Shown piece after piece: positions 1-10,364 of a DNA stretch of 64,000 bases (the stretch's first letter is position 1; each line of letters begins with the position of its first letter). Both the position numbers and the translations under genes were made by a program. Source of the DNA: Tritrichomonas musculus (taxonomy: Eukaryota > Parabasalia > Tritrichomonadida > Tritrichomonadidae). The notes beneath the pieces were generated by a model. It was given only the letters and a program-made list of their open reading frames with translations. It was not told the origin of the DNA and did not search any database. The stretch is taken from positions 1,178,001-1,242,000 of the forward strand of contig JAPFFF010000018.1 in the NCBI GenBank assembly GCA_039105265.1, written 5' to 3'.

Positions 1-434
1 AGATAATAATGGTGATTATGCAAATAAATAAAAAGAGATTTTTTATAAACTTTTAGGTTTTGATGTTTTTCTTACAAATTTTGTCACATCACTGAAATTC
101 AGAATTTCAACATATTTTAAAAAATGTGTTTTTAATGGTAATACAAAATTTTTAAAAATAATATAGATATCGATTAATATTAAATAAACATTATTTATTC
201 AAAATATATTTGCAATTTACCTCAACATTAATCTCAAATTCCAAAACAATTTCATTTTCATATTTGAAAAATTTTTCAAAAAAAATTTGGCATAGGAAAC
301 TGAAAACATTAATAATTTTTTATGTATTGAATAATTTTAAAAATAAATTTATATATTTATAGAGACAATTAAGTAGATTATATTTATTTGCATTATTATC
401 AAAAATATTTCATATTCCATGAATTATTAAGTTG
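1..434. other. AT-rich stretch without recognised genes
   Basis: This stretch is strongly AT-rich with poly-A and poly-T runs. I see no convincing reading frame, RNA gene or counterpart of the Maverick right-terminal sequence. It may be host DNA or the outer part of the Maverick; the sequence does not decide. Confidence 0.5.
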
Positions 435-3400
435 TCACGAACTTTTTCCCCACACTATATTTGTTGCATTATCAGTATCATTGTCAGTTATTGTAATCGA
501 GGATGAATTAATATTTAATGTTTCAGTTCCATTTGTATCTGGTCTATTCCTAAAGAAGTGTAAGACATTCGAACCAAGTGTAGCAATAGCATTTCCTAAC
601 TGAGTCAGTGCATGTGTTGTCGAAAGGACAACCTGTGTAGCTGAGAATGTTGAAATAGCTCCAGCAACAGGATTTTGAACAGTTGTTGTTATTGGTAAAA
701 ATCTTTCCATAGTCATCTTATCAGCCTTCAAATCAACATTCACCAAAAACTTACCTTGAAAGCCACTACCTCCATCACCTGGATAACCACCACCACCACC
801 ACCACCTCCTCCACCATTTCCTCCTGGACCTGCTGGGAAAGGTCTTGTTTGATATGTATTAATAGTTACAGAGTTATTGGACATATTTAATGTTGAAAGG
901 GCACTTGCAATACAAACTGTTGTTGCTAAAATATTTAATATACTATTCGCAACTGCTACACCTTGTTTAATACTATCAGTATATTCATTATACATGGCTT
1001 GAATTCTCATTTGTTCAACTAGATTATCAACTGTCTGTTTCAATAAAGCATAATCATAGGCTAATATATCTGTGATTCCACCAACAACATTTAAGTCTCG
1101 ACGCATAGTCATGATATTATCAGCCCATATAATCTTTGATGAATAAATATTATAATCTGTCGATATGGTAGTGCATTTTCTTGGGTCTGGCTCTACTTCA
1201 TAAAATTGTTGTTGAATAATTATATCGAATGGATTAACTTTTACATCAAATTCAAATAATTCTTTCTCTATATATATTCGAATGTTCTTATGATTAAATC
1301 CTTCAATGATTTTAATGGAATGCCTTTTTTCTCGATGATAATTAAATGATTCGAGACAAGGATTTGACCCATAGGTATGCATAACACCTGAATTAATACA
1401 ATGAGTAGGATGACAATCCCATTTTAATTCAGTTATATTTCCATTAATATTTAGGTCAGCATAAACATATAATCCATCATCTGCATTTAATCCACTTGGT
1501 GCATCAACATACATTCTAGCTTGTTCATATTTATATCCATCTTGAGTAAAAGTACCTGAACCACTTGAATCAAAAGTTGCAGTTATTCCTTCACTTAATA
1601 TGGTTCCATCTTTCTTAACAACCCTCCAATTGGTAAGATAATCTTTCAAGATATGAGCATAATTATCATCATCTGTTAAATCTTCCTTTATTGTTCCTTT
1701 TATCCATCTCCCAATTCTTTCGTTATGTTTGATTGTTAAAGCAGGAGCACCGTTATTTGTGTTCATGAATGATATCTTTTCTGTACAAATGTTTTGACAA
1801 TTATTTCCTGTCCAATTTTTACCATCCCATGTTAATTCCCAGTTATGACCAAATAGATAGTCTTTGAATCTAAATACTAAATTTTGTGGTATGTCATAAT
1901 CTTTATCTATATCCCATCTCATACAATAATAATTGGATTCTTCATACGTCTTAGATGGTCTATATAAATATAACTGGTCTGATTCCTTCAAGGTAAAATA
2001 CTTGGAGTCAGTTGATGGAGTTGAGGGAACAACTTCATAGATTGCTTGATATTTGGAGACCAATGAGTTATATTGATTTCGAAATACTTCTAATATATCA
2101 TCATCAATCTCAATTACAATTTTATTTCCATCAGGGTCAACAATATCAAAGCTATTTTCATCATCAGTATTAACAACGTCATTATCATCAACTTCAAGTG
2201 TACGAGCATGAGGAGCAGGAGGATGTCGTGTAATCTTATTTAAAATCCATTGGGCACCTCTTCCTATTGGTTCGAAAAGGGCAGCTATTAGAATTACACA
2301 TAAACAAAATGCCCCAACGCCTAAACCCCCAGCGATTGCATATACAAGTATTACATAAACATACAGAATTAAATCAGAATAACCTCCTATATATTGCCAA
2401 AATTGAGCATCTATCCAATTTCCGCCTATCTGTATAATATTATTAACTAAATTTGGGTAGTTCATGATAAAATCAACTATGAAGTGCCATAAGTTGCTCC
2501 AAAATAATGTAAATGAGCTATATGCTATTTTAATCATTCGAATTCCTTCATTCTTTAATTCATCAATTTTGTTATTAAGTTTTGGTGTCAATTCTTTTAT
2601 CTCATCAATGACCTGATGCAAATCTACATCCTTAAAGTCAGCATCTGCATCTTCTCCTCCAATATAAAAGATTACCCCCACTTTTTCATTATCTTTAACA
2701 GCTTCATATGCAATATCCACAATACTATCAATACCATACCAGATAAAATAAAATAAGTTATATATAATCTTCATAAATTCTTTTGTCGCAAAAGCAATTG
2801 TTTTATAAGTTAATTTAATAGGCTGTTTAGCAAGAGATAGGGTAGTTGAAATGATATTATACAATAAGTTTTTTATCCATCCTATTGTCTCTTTACTATA
2901 TAACCAAAACTTGGATACTGTTAATTTGAGTACTTCTGGTTCTATAATTTTTGGAATCGTATATTCTTCGAGTTTCTTTAATTCATCAATAGGAGGAATT
3001 ACATAAACCATATCTTCTTTGTTAACTAACTCTTTTGGTGGTTCAGTTGGAGTAGGTGTAGGCGTAGGTGTAGGTGTAGGGTCTGGAGTTGGCTCAGGTG
3101 TTGGAGTAGGTGGTGGTGTTTCATCTATTTCTATTTTAACCTCATGTATTTCTGGTTCACCAGTTGTTTTATTAATTAGGCACATTGAAGTATTACCACC
3201 TGTTAAGTTCAAGAGAGTCTCATAACTTATGGTTTGATCATTTAATGCATCTATCCATTTAGTAATATTAGCAGCTGTTGTATTTGTTTTCTCAGCAAAG
3301 TCTTTCATGTTATTTATCTTTGTCTCATTGACATCAAAGATAGTTTCATTAGTAGTTTCATTAACTTTTAAATCTACATATTTAATGGGCTCTATCTCAG

Positions 3401-4160
3401 TAAAATCAACAGTATTATTTTTTATCCACTTTGATATATTATCATTACTTGTACTTAACTCTTTTATTATAGTTTCCATGTTTTTAGGTTTTATTGTATC
3501 TGTTCCATAGGTAATTGCTTTGGTAGTTTCATCTACATGTTCGACAATTATTTTTAAGTCCTTTAATGTATTCCAATCGATACTTGGAACAATTGCATTA
3601 TTAACTTCATCTATATTTTGAATCATTAAATTCATAACATCTAACATACCTTTTTGATTCGCTGTTAATGCTTCTATTAACTTCTTATATGTACTAACAT
3701 CATATTCTTCTTCTATTATATCTTTATCACTTATCTCTCCAGTAAAATATTTTAAGGTAGCTCCGGGTGCAATACCAGAATCTACATCTTCCCTCATTTT
3801 GGTTAAAAAGACTTCTAAATTTTTAGCACTGTCTCTTAATCTTTCATATAGTTTATTGAGACTAGCACAATATTGTATTTTTGTCGTTAGTGTACCATCA
3901 GTATTCCATGTATATATACCTTTTCCTCCCATAATGTTAAGAGCACCAAAAGACTCTAGCCCATTTTTATCCAGATAGTCACTAACCAATTTTATGTCTA
4001 TCTCTTCCTTATTATATAAGCAACTGAATTTTGGATAATCTTTAGGGTCTCCACCTCTTATGATATCGATGTTGTTTTCATCATTAACACTTATCTCTAT
4101 GTCTTTGTCTTTTAGCTTCTCTGTTTCTCCTGATAACAAAGAATAAACTTTAATTGACAT
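435..4160 (-). CDS. Large Maverick protein with proline-rich, membrane and glycine-rich segments
   Basis: A protein of about 1241 residues if the ATG at 4160 (MSIKVYSLL) is used; the frame is open further but without ATG. Visible parts: an N-terminal half rich in Asn and Thr with coiled-coil character; a Thr-Pro/Pro-Glu spacer near residue 360; long amphipathic or hydrophobic stretches around 390-480; a clear membrane segment near 590-625 (LILYVYVILVYAIAGG); a Cys-containing domain after 750; and a glycine run near 1118. It is the outermost gene of the element. It starts 16 bp from the oppositely oriented 4177 gene, so the two probably share a promoter. I do not recognise the family. A virion surface, entry or membrane role is possible from its layout but is inference. 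Confidence 0.75.
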   Translation of the reverse strand: MSIKVYSLLSGETEKLKDKDIEISVNDENNIDIIRGGDPKDYPKFSCLYNKEEIDIKLVSDYLDKNGLESFGALNIMGGKGIYTWNTDGTLTTKIQYCASLNKLYERLRDSAKNLEVFLTKMREDVDSGIAPGATLKYFTGEISDKDIIEEEYDVSTYKKLIEALTANQKGMLDVMNLMIQNIDEVNNAIVPSIDWNTLKDLKIIVEHVDETTKAITYGTDTIKPKNMETIIKELSTSNDNISKWIKNNTVDFTEIEPIKYVDLKVNETTNETIFDVNETKINNMKDFAEKTNTTAANITKWIDALNDQTISYETLLNLTGGNTSMCLINKTTGEPEIHEVKIEIDETPPPTPTPEPTPDPTPTPTPTPTPTEPPKELVNKEDMVYVIPPIDELKKLEEYTIPKIIEPEVLKLTVSKFWLYSKETIGWIKNLLYNIISTTLSLAKQPIKLTYKTIAFATKEFMKIIYNLFYFIWYGIDSIVDIAYEAVKDNEKVGVIFYIGGEDADADFKDVDLHQVIDEIKELTPKLNNKIDELKNEGIRMIKIAYSSFTLFWSNLWHFIVDFIMNYPNLVNNIIQIGGNWIDAQFWQYIGGYSDLILYVYVILVYAIAGGLGVGAFCLCVILIAALFEPIGRGAQWILNKITRHPPAPHARTLEVDDNDVVNTDDENSFDIVDPDGNKIVIEIDDDILEVFRNQYNSLVSKYQAIYEVVPSTPSTDSKYFTLKESDQLYLYRPSKTYEESNYYCMRWDIDKDYDIPQNLVFRFKDYLFGHNWELTWDGKNWTGNNCQNICTEKISFMNTNNGAPALTIKHNERIGRWIKGTIKEDLTDDDNYAHILKDYLTNWRVVKKDGTILSEGITATFDSSGSGTFTQDGYKYEQARMYVDAPSGLNADDGLYVYADLNINGNITELKWDCHPTHCINSGVMHTYGSNPCLESFNYHREKRHSIKIIEGFNHKNIRIYIEKELFEFDVKVNPFDIIIQQQFYEVEPDPRKCTTISTDYNIYSSKIIWADNIMTMRRDLNVVGGITDILAYDYALLKQTVDNLVEQMRIQAMYNEYTDSIKQGVAVANSILNILATTVCIASALSTLNMSNNSVTINTYQTRPFPAGPGGNGGGGGGGGGGYPGDGGSGFQGKFLVNVDLKADKMTMERFLPITTTVQNPVAGAISTFSATQVVLSTTHALTQLGNAIATLGSNVLHFFRNRPDTNGTETLNINSSSITITDNDTDNATNIVWGKSS

Positions 4161-4176
4161 TTTAGGATATAATAAA

Positions 4177-4917
4177 ATGCTAGTATCAGTACAAAGCACA
4201 AATGCAGATGAATATAATAAGGTATCAGTTAATTTAGATATACCTTGGAAGTGTAAATATGTCAAGTATTATGTATCTTCATTAAGCACCTTGAGTAATA
4301 TTCTGTTAACCAATGATGAAGATTATATTGAGATGTCAAGTGATTCAATACCTATTAAAGCCTATTTTCGAACTCCTAAATTTTCTTATACAATCAAAGA
4401 ATTACAATCGGTATTAAATTTAATGTCTTGGTTTCAATGGGAGTATAAACAAGAAACAAGAACATTCCAAATAAAAACCACAATGAAGACTACCATTACG
4501 TCTTTAACTCATCGAGCTGCATTAGTAACTGGTCTTTATAATACTCCATTGCCTTTAGAGTTACCTGCTAATACAACCTATATAATAAAAGATATACCAA
4601 TATTAAATCATACTAAGTTGTATCTAGTATCACTACAAGGTAATGCCATATACTCGAATATAGGTGAACAGCAATATACACCTTCAGTTATTGGTACAAT
4701 AAATACCTTCACTGTAGATAAGAAACCACTTATATATGATTTCGAGACTGAGGGTAAGCCTTTAAAAATAAAAACATTTACAGATTCATTAAAGTTTTTA
4801 GAATTAAGTTTAGTAGATTTTCAATACCAGCCGATATTGTTAAAAAGTCCTTTGTTCATAACTATCAAAATTAAACCATCTAACTCGACTGATATCAATG
4901 ATGTTATAACTAAGTAA
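4177..4917 (+). CDS. Candidate small beta-rich virion protein of the Maverick
   Basis: A 246-residue protein with alternating hydrophobic/polar strands throughout, few charged clusters and no Cys pattern. Size and predicted all-beta character would fit a single jelly-roll minor capsid (penton) protein, which Polintons are known to encode, but no diagnostic motif can be read by eye. It is one of the few plus-strand genes of the element, is divergent from the 435-4160 gene with 16 bp between start codons, and overlaps the polymerase gene tail-to-tail by 8 bp. The protein at 17726-18730 is the competing candidate for the penton. Confidence 0.7.
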   Translation: MLVSVQSTNADEYNKVSVNLDIPWKCKYVKYYVSSLSTLSNILLTNDEDYIEMSSDSIPIKAYFRTPKFSYTIKELQSVLNLMSWFQWEYKQETRTFQIKTTMKTTITSLTHRAALVTGLYNTPLPLELPANTTYIIKDIPILNHTKLYLVSLQGNAIYSNIGEQQYTPSVIGTINTFTVDKKPLIYDFETEGKPLKIKTFTDSLKFLELSLVDFQYQPILLKSPLFITIKIKPSNSTDINDVITK

Positions 4918-7900
4918 ACCTAAGAGTACGTGCAAATTTAGGTAAGTTGGTTTGTTGAAATGTCTTTGACTTCCTGAATGCATTCGAACCATCCAACAAA
5001 TCAAATGTCATACTTTCTCCTTCATGCATTCTTTCAAAAAGCTCTTCAACTGAGATATCCATCCTTTTGCACTTGTTGAGAATAACTTGTTTTGGAATTC
5101 CTTTGAGTCTAATATGATATCCTTCATTTCCTTGTTCATCAACCAAGATATCGAGGTAGCTCTTTTTACCAAGTGCAATGAGTTTTCTTGAGTGTATTTC
5201 CCCTTGACTACCTTCGAACTCATCAAAGTCATTATGAAACTGACACATATTTTTTCCAATAAGAGGTTGATGATACTTGAACTGGAATAAGTCAGCTATC
5301 CTTGGTACATCTTTTTCAAGTACATGCATACTATCAGTATCTTGATAAAAGATAGGTATACCTGCTTGCTCAGCTGTAGCCATAACCCTGTTCATTAAGT
5401 GCTTACTCCAAGAGAGAACGCTTGCACCAAATTGAGGTAGGTTGAAATGGTCATTAATTGGTTTCAACTTCTTGACATAGCACTTATCAATATTAACATC
5501 TTCAACAACCTCCTTGATAAAGTTGTAGTTCCTCCAGAGGTACTTGTATAGTTGGCTTTTTGGTACTGTCTTGGTTTCAGTCTTTGTTGCTTTCAATATT
5601 GACTTGCCATATATGGAGTTGAGGAGGAGCTTTATTGTTTGTTCAAGAGGGTTCTTTTGCTTTTTATAACTTGCCCTGAGATTAAAGAGCTTCTCAATGA
5701 ACTCATTGATTTTCTTGTTAAATCCTTCATCAAAGTAATAGCCACGTATTAACTCATATTCAACATCATAAAATTCGAACAAGTCCATGAGACCTACTTT
5801 ATCGATATAATAATGGTCAACAAGGAAATTGCCGAATATTTTACTACCTGCTTCATTCCTTGTAAATACTTGTCCAAATTTATATGGCTCTTTTGATTTA
5901 CATTCGAGTTTCTTGATGTTGACTTCGATAAAGAATGTATCATATTGCATAAGTTGTTCATGTGTTGTACCTTGTGGTATTACTTTAGGTCTTCCTAATG
6001 GTATACCATCCATAACATACATTGCAGATGGATATAAGCTAACTGCATCAAAGTCTTGTATCTTTCCTTCGATGTATTGCTTTTCATTACCTGCTGTCAT
6101 TGTTCTTCCACCAGAGACACATCGTTGTATGAAGTCTTGACACTTACCTGATAGTTCATAACATCCATCAAAGCAACCATATTTCTTGGCAAAGCAGTAT
6201 CCAATAGCACTTATAGATATAAAATCATGAACACCATACATATCTGTCTTTGTTTCTTTAAAGACTGCTTTCAGGTCTTCATTAAATTTTTCCATTCCCT
6301 TCATCAAAACAATACAGTCCTTGAAACAATAGAAGATGGCATATTTAATGATGTCGATTTTGCCATCATTATAACAATTTGCAATTTTTGCATTTTCGAT
6401 AATCTGCTTGCAGTTTGCATCAAGTTGTGCTTTCGATAACTTATCTGCATTTTCATCGATGTATTGCTGTTGGAACTCAGTAGCATCAACAATTCTTCTT
6501 TGAATGTTCTCTTGTGTATATAGCTTATATGCCATGACTTCCTTGTGAACATTGAGGTTGAACATTGTAGCAAATTTACTTAATGCTTGAGGTATTATAC
6601 TATATGAGTTCCTGAATGTTAATCGCTTTTTGACTTTCCTTGTACCTTCTTCGAATAATGTCATGATGATTTGCAACACAGTTCCACTTCGTTCTGTTAT
6701 CTGTGTATCCCATCCAGGTGTGTTAATGAAAAAACATGCATCATACTTGAGGTTGTGAAAATATGTTAATGAGCCACTCCATAAATAATTCAAGAGCTTC
6801 TGTCCACAATCTTCACCTTGAATAGATATTTTATGTATGTTGGCTCCATCTCGAAAGATCGTACAATTGAGATATGGTATATGTGGACTGACTGTCGAGT
6901 TTGTTTCGAAGTCACTATAATAAATCCTTGACCATGTATTTTGTTTCTTTTTATTATTCTCAATGAGTCTTGTACTATGTTCTGCATTATATTCGAGACT
7001 TACATAGTCATTAACATGTTCATATTCAGTTGTGTTGATAATATCCATTTCGCATGCTTTGATTTCTTCAAATAGATGTAACTCAAACATCTTTTGGAAA
7101 AAGGTTATTGGTTTGATTCCTTCAGAATTATATTCTTTGACAGTCTTTCTATTACTATGTAATTTATATATCATACATCTTTTGTCAAAAGGCATATATG
7201 CAAATGTTCTATCAAGTTCTTCATAGTGTTGAAGATAGAATAATGTACAAGGTATGTTCTTATTGAGCATATAATGGTCTTTGAACAATATCAGTTTAAC
7301 TTCTCTTTTAAAATCAACAGACCATTTTTTCTTTCTGGTGTTGATTCTTGTTTCATACTTGTATTTATCAGGTTGTTCAACAACTCTAATGATACTAAAA
7401 TTGCACTTGAACTTTTTAGCTACTTCTTCTATCTTGTTATTGGGTATGGTTCTTGTTTGAACAAAAAATCGTAAGTCATCTATTTCATCATCAGTGAACA
7501 CACCGGATTGTATACAAGCATATACAAAACAATTATCTCTGTAGTTCTCTTTCCTTACCTCATGAAAGATTTGGTATGTAGATAAGTCTATAGGTGATAG
7601 ATTGATGTATGGGAAAAAACTACCTTCTGGTGTATTTCGATAGTCTTCATCAATTTCGACTTCATCATCATAGATTTCATGAGTATCCATATCTTGCATC
7701 TTGGTTCGAAAATGAACACCATCATTTGTTTTGTTCATGTCAATAAATTGTACCTCATATCGAACTGGAATGAACATGTTTGAGATATATGGATTAGTGT
7801 CTGACTGGTCTTCACTTAAATCAAGTTCTCCTGTTATATGACCTAATGTACTTTCGATGTTGTGCTTATCACTGAGTGTGAAGTACTTATAAGTTCCATC

Positions 7901-8185
7901 AAGTGCAATTGCTTTAACAATAGGTCTTCCAACATTTGTCTTTTTATGTATCTGTCGTAGTGCTTCCGTAAATGCGTACCTCTTATCTTCATCTTGATTG
8001 ATGTCTGTAGCAAAACCAATACCTTGTCCTGCAGGAATCATGAGCTTCCTCATTTCTTCTTTAAATTTGTCTTTCTTTTGGTATTGTTTTGCACGTCGAT
8101 TATATTCACGACGAAACTGTGATTTTGTATCAGCATAGACATCTCCAATAGCATCTAAAAAATTGTCTTCAATGTCCTTGTTCAT
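4910..8185 (-). CDS. polB: Protein-primed family B DNA polymerase
   Basis: A replicative polymerase of about 1091 residues if started at MNKDIEDN (8185). The exonuclease motif SDFETN lies near residue 425 and NLKYD near 480. Polymerase motif A (DFDAVSLYPS) lies near 715, motif B (LLLNSIYGKS) near 858 and motif C (YQDTDS) near 949. These are the signatures of the protein-primed PolB group used by Mavericks, adenoviruses and related elements, which start replication from a terminal protein rather than an RNA primer. The first 400 residues are an element-specific extension that could hold the priming function; an OTU-like stretch (YRDNCFVYACIQSGV) is suggestive only. Length is usual for the family. 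Confidence 0.96.
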   Translation of the reverse strand: MNKDIEDNFLDAIGDVYADTKSQFRREYNRRAKQYQKKDKFKEEMRKLMIPAGQGIGFATDINQDEDKRYAFTEALRQIHKKTNVGRPIVKAIALDGTYKYFTLSDKHNIESTLGHITGELDLSEDQSDTNPYISNMFIPVRYEVQFIDMNKTNDGVHFRTKMQDMDTHEIYDDEVEIDEDYRNTPEGSFFPYINLSPIDLSTYQIFHEVRKENYRDNCFVYACIQSGVFTDDEIDDLRFFVQTRTIPNNKIEEVAKKFKCNFSIIRVVEQPDKYKYETRINTRKKKWSVDFKREVKLILFKDHYMLNKNIPCTLFYLQHYEELDRTFAYMPFDKRCMIYKLHSNRKTVKEYNSEGIKPITFFQKMFELHLFEEIKACEMDIINTTEYEHVNDYVSLEYNAEHSTRLIENNKKKQNTWSRIYYSDFETNSTVSPHIPYLNCTIFRDGANIHKISIQGEDCGQKLLNYLWSGSLTYFHNLKYDACFFINTPGWDTQITERSGTVLQIIMTLFEEGTRKVKKRLTFRNSYSIIPQALSKFATMFNLNVHKEVMAYKLYTQENIQRRIVDATEFQQQYIDENADKLSKAQLDANCKQIIENAKIANCYNDGKIDIIKYAIFYCFKDCIVLMKGMEKFNEDLKAVFKETKTDMYGVHDFISISAIGYCFAKKYGCFDGCYELSGKCQDFIQRCVSGGRTMTAGNEKQYIEGKIQDFDAVSLYPSAMYVMDGIPLGRPKVIPQGTTHEQLMQYDTFFIEVNIKKLECKSKEPYKFGQVFTRNEAGSKIFGNFLVDHYYIDKVGLMDLFEFYDVEYELIRGYYFDEGFNKKINEFIEKLFNLRASYKKQKNPLEQTIKLLLNSIYGKSILKATKTETKTVPKSQLYKYLWRNYNFIKEVVEDVNIDKCYVKKLKPINDHFNLPQFGASVLSWSKHLMNRVMATAEQAGIPIFYQDTDSMHVLEKDVPRIADLFQFKYHQPLIGKNMCQFHNDFDEFEGSQGEIHSRKLIALGKKSYLDILVDEQGNEGYHIRLKGIPKQVILNKCKRMDISVEELFERMHEGESMTFDLLDGSNAFRKSKTFQQTNLPKFARTLRFT

Positions 8186-8268
8186 GTTTAACCTAAAATA
8201 AAAGTGAAACGATAAAAATAAAAACAAAGAAAAAGTTAAAAAAATTATTTTTTTAGTTATGACCTATC

Positions 8269-9720
8269 TTATTGGGGGTAATCATCATCATCAACGACAT
8301 TATCATCGAGATATGGAAAATGATATTGGAACTCATGTCCTTTCGACTTCGAGTCAGAGTTCCGTTCAATTTCGTTCTTCTCCATTGATTCACCAAATTG
8401 CCTAATGGCATTCAGCACTTGCTTCGGTGATTGCTTCTTTCCTTTTCTCTCGAAGCTGCATGCTTTGTCCAACTTCTCTTTCTCTTCTGGTGATAAGTAT
8501 GGTCGAAGATGATAAATGCAATTGGACAACTTCCATCCATAGGACTTGAACACGTTTATCAGCTCTGGTGCTTTTTTCTTGTCATATGATTCAATAGCGT
8601 CCAACATGTTTCGAAGATAATCAACTTCTACCATCATCAATCTCGATCTTGCCAACTTTTCAGCAAATGCATCATCTGTTGGAGGACCAGCTTGTTGAGC
8701 ATTTTTGAGATTTGACACGTCCTTCTTTAGATCGTGAATTTTGTTAATGTACTTCGCCACCTTTTTTGGAGCAAGTTCCAATTTCATCAGCTCGAGTGCG
8801 TATTCGTCGTTATCATCAATGTCTTTCCTGAGTTCTTCAGCATTGTGATTTATGTCTTGAATGTTATATTCTACCGCAGTCATTCGCTCCTCCAACTTCG
8901 TTAATCGGTCTTTCAAGTTTTCATTTTCTTCTATTATTCGTTCCATTTCATCTCGAAAGTCGAATGGCCTAACATTATCCTCCTTATAATCACTATTGGA
9001 TTTCATATCATGAACACTTTTCGGTGGCTTATATGGTTCTCTGTGAACTGGTTCTTGTTCTTGTTCATGATCAACTTCTTCTTCTTCTCCTTCTATCTTT
9101 GTTTCTTCTTTTGGATTGGAACCGAGTTTTTGATTCTCGACAAATGCAGATGGTCTAGCGAGAACACTTGGAGGTGGCGGTATTTGTTGATTAGAAGGAG
9201 GTGGAGGAGGTGGAGGAACTTGTATTATATTATATGAGCGAGGTGGTGGAAAGACTTTATTTGAAATTGGAACATATGGAACATATGGATTCTTCCTTCT
9301 TGCATCGTCTTCTTGCTTCAATCTTGCTAATGCTTCTTCTTCTTGCTTCTTCTTCCTTCTTGCTTCTTCTTCTTGCTGCTTCTTCAATCTAGCTGCTTCT
9401 TCTTCTTGTTGCTTCTTCAATCGAGCTGCTTCTTCTTCTTCTTGCTTCTTCTTCAATCTAGCTGCTTCTTCTTCTTCTTGCTTCTTCTTCAATCTAGCTG
9501 CTTCTTCTTCTTGCTGCTTCTTCTTTAATCTAGCTGCTGCTTCTTCTTGCTGCTTCATGATGAACTGTCTCATGGATTCGAGTTGTTCTGGGGTCATGTT
9601 CTTGAGCCAATCTTCTGTGGGTGGAGCTGATGGCGGATCTGATGGTGGAGCTTGTTGACCCGATTGCTCGATCGAGTCAAATAGACTAACATCGCTGTCT
9701 GAGCTGTAGTTGTATGACAT
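8269..9720 (-). CDS. Maverick coiled-coil protein with lysine/glutamate repeats
   Basis: A 483-residue protein. After an acidic, proline-rich start come about eight near-identical copies of an EEEAARLKKKQ-type unit (roughly residues 60-140), which must form a long charged alpha-helix. A proline-rich segment (VPPPPPPPSNQQIPPPP) and a second coiled coil (about 255-330) follow. The C-terminal part is helical and charged. A TCATTTTTA initiator-like sequence lies 14 nt upstream of the ATG on the minus strand. Function unknown; a structural or scaffold role is inference. The repeat copies differ in length in the DNA, so the array probably changes by slippage. Confidence 0.8.
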   Translation of the reverse strand: MSYNYSSDSDVSLFDSIEQSGQQAPPSDPPSAPPTEDWLKNMTPEQLESMRQFIMKQQEEAAARLKKKQQEEEAARLKKKQEEEEAARLKKKQEEEEAARLKKQQEEEAARLKKQQEEEARRKKKQEEEALARLKQEDDARRKNPYVPYVPISNKVFPPPRSYNIIQVPPPPPPPSNQQIPPPPSVLARPSAFVENQKLGSNPKEETKIEGEEEEVDHEQEQEPVHREPYKPPKSVHDMKSNSDYKEDNVRPFDFRDEMERIIEENENLKDRLTKLEERMTAVEYNIQDINHNAEELRKDIDDNDEYALELMKLELAPKKVAKYINKIHDLKKDVSNLKNAQQAGPPTDDAFAEKLARSRLMMVEVDYLRNMLDAIESYDKKKAPELINVFKSYGWKLSNCIYHLRPYLSPEEKEKLDKACSFERKGKKQSPKQVLNAIRQFGESMEKNEIERNSDSKSKGHEFQYHFPYLDDNVVDDDDYPQ

Positions 9721-9911
9721 ACAAGTATAAAAATGATCTATTTTCTAGTTGATATCACTAAATTTTAAATTTCGTAGAAAAACTCGAAGGTGGATATTTT
9801 TCTTTGAAAAAGTTATATACACTATAAAAATTCAAAAATTGAATTAAAAAAAAATAAAATATATTGAAATTTTAAAAAAATATATTTATTAATATCACTA
9901 TTATTTTATTA

Positions 9912-10337
9912 ATGATGAATGAAGAAGAAGATAAAATAGAAGATATTTTACAAAAACAAACACCTCCTAAAGATCATGATTCATTCGACTACAAAATAAA
10001 TATAAACATGTCGAAAAAAATATCTCAACTAAAAGTTGAAGATGATACATCAAATTTAAGAACGATGTGTGAAAATTATGCTCATGCTCTTGAAAATGAT
10101 GCACATCGACTTCGAGCAAAACAAAAAAAGAGGTATGATGAATGGTTTGACAGCCTCGAAAAAGATTGTTATCCTGCAAGAGACATTGTTAACTTGTACA
10201 ACATGTTCTTTGGTCATGAACTATCTATTACTCGACTTGGTTTCGGGCATCTCGATGGAACAAAGAGACACTTTACACATAAGAAAGTGAAAAGAAACAA
10301 GAAGTTCATCACAATGTACTACAAGAAAAATGAATAA
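9912..10337 (+). CDS. Small Maverick protein, unknown
   Basis: A 141-residue protein starting MMNEEEDKIED. The N-terminal 50 residues are acidic. The middle is helical (ENYAHALENDAHRLRAKQKK) and the C-terminal 40 residues are basic (HKKVKRNKKF). It is on the plus strand, converging on the 10631-10909 gene with the 19-bp repeat array between the two stops. No family recognised. The basic tail and location would allow nucleic-acid binding, which is speculation. Confidence 0.65.
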   Translation: MMNEEEDKIEDILQKQTPPKDHDSFDYKININMSKKISQLKVEDDTSNLRTMCENYAHALENDAHRLRAKQKKRYDEWFDSLEKDCYPARDIVNLYNMFFGHELSITRLGFGHLDGTKRHFTHKKVKRNKKFITMYYKKNE

Positions 10338-10364
10338 CTAAAAAAAAGTTTTTTTAACTACATG

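Noticed and set aside
1-434. Left terminal repeat of the Maverick
   Set aside because: No match to AGTATATACGAGTCGG or to the C/T tract of the right end was found here.
3019-3225. Gly/Val-repeat frame on the plus strand
   Set aside because: Complement of the Thr-Pro spacer of the large Maverick protein.
9343-9528. Leu/Phe/Ser-rich open frames on the plus strand
   Set aside because: They are the complement of the Glu/Lys repeat of the 8269-9720 coiled-coil gene.
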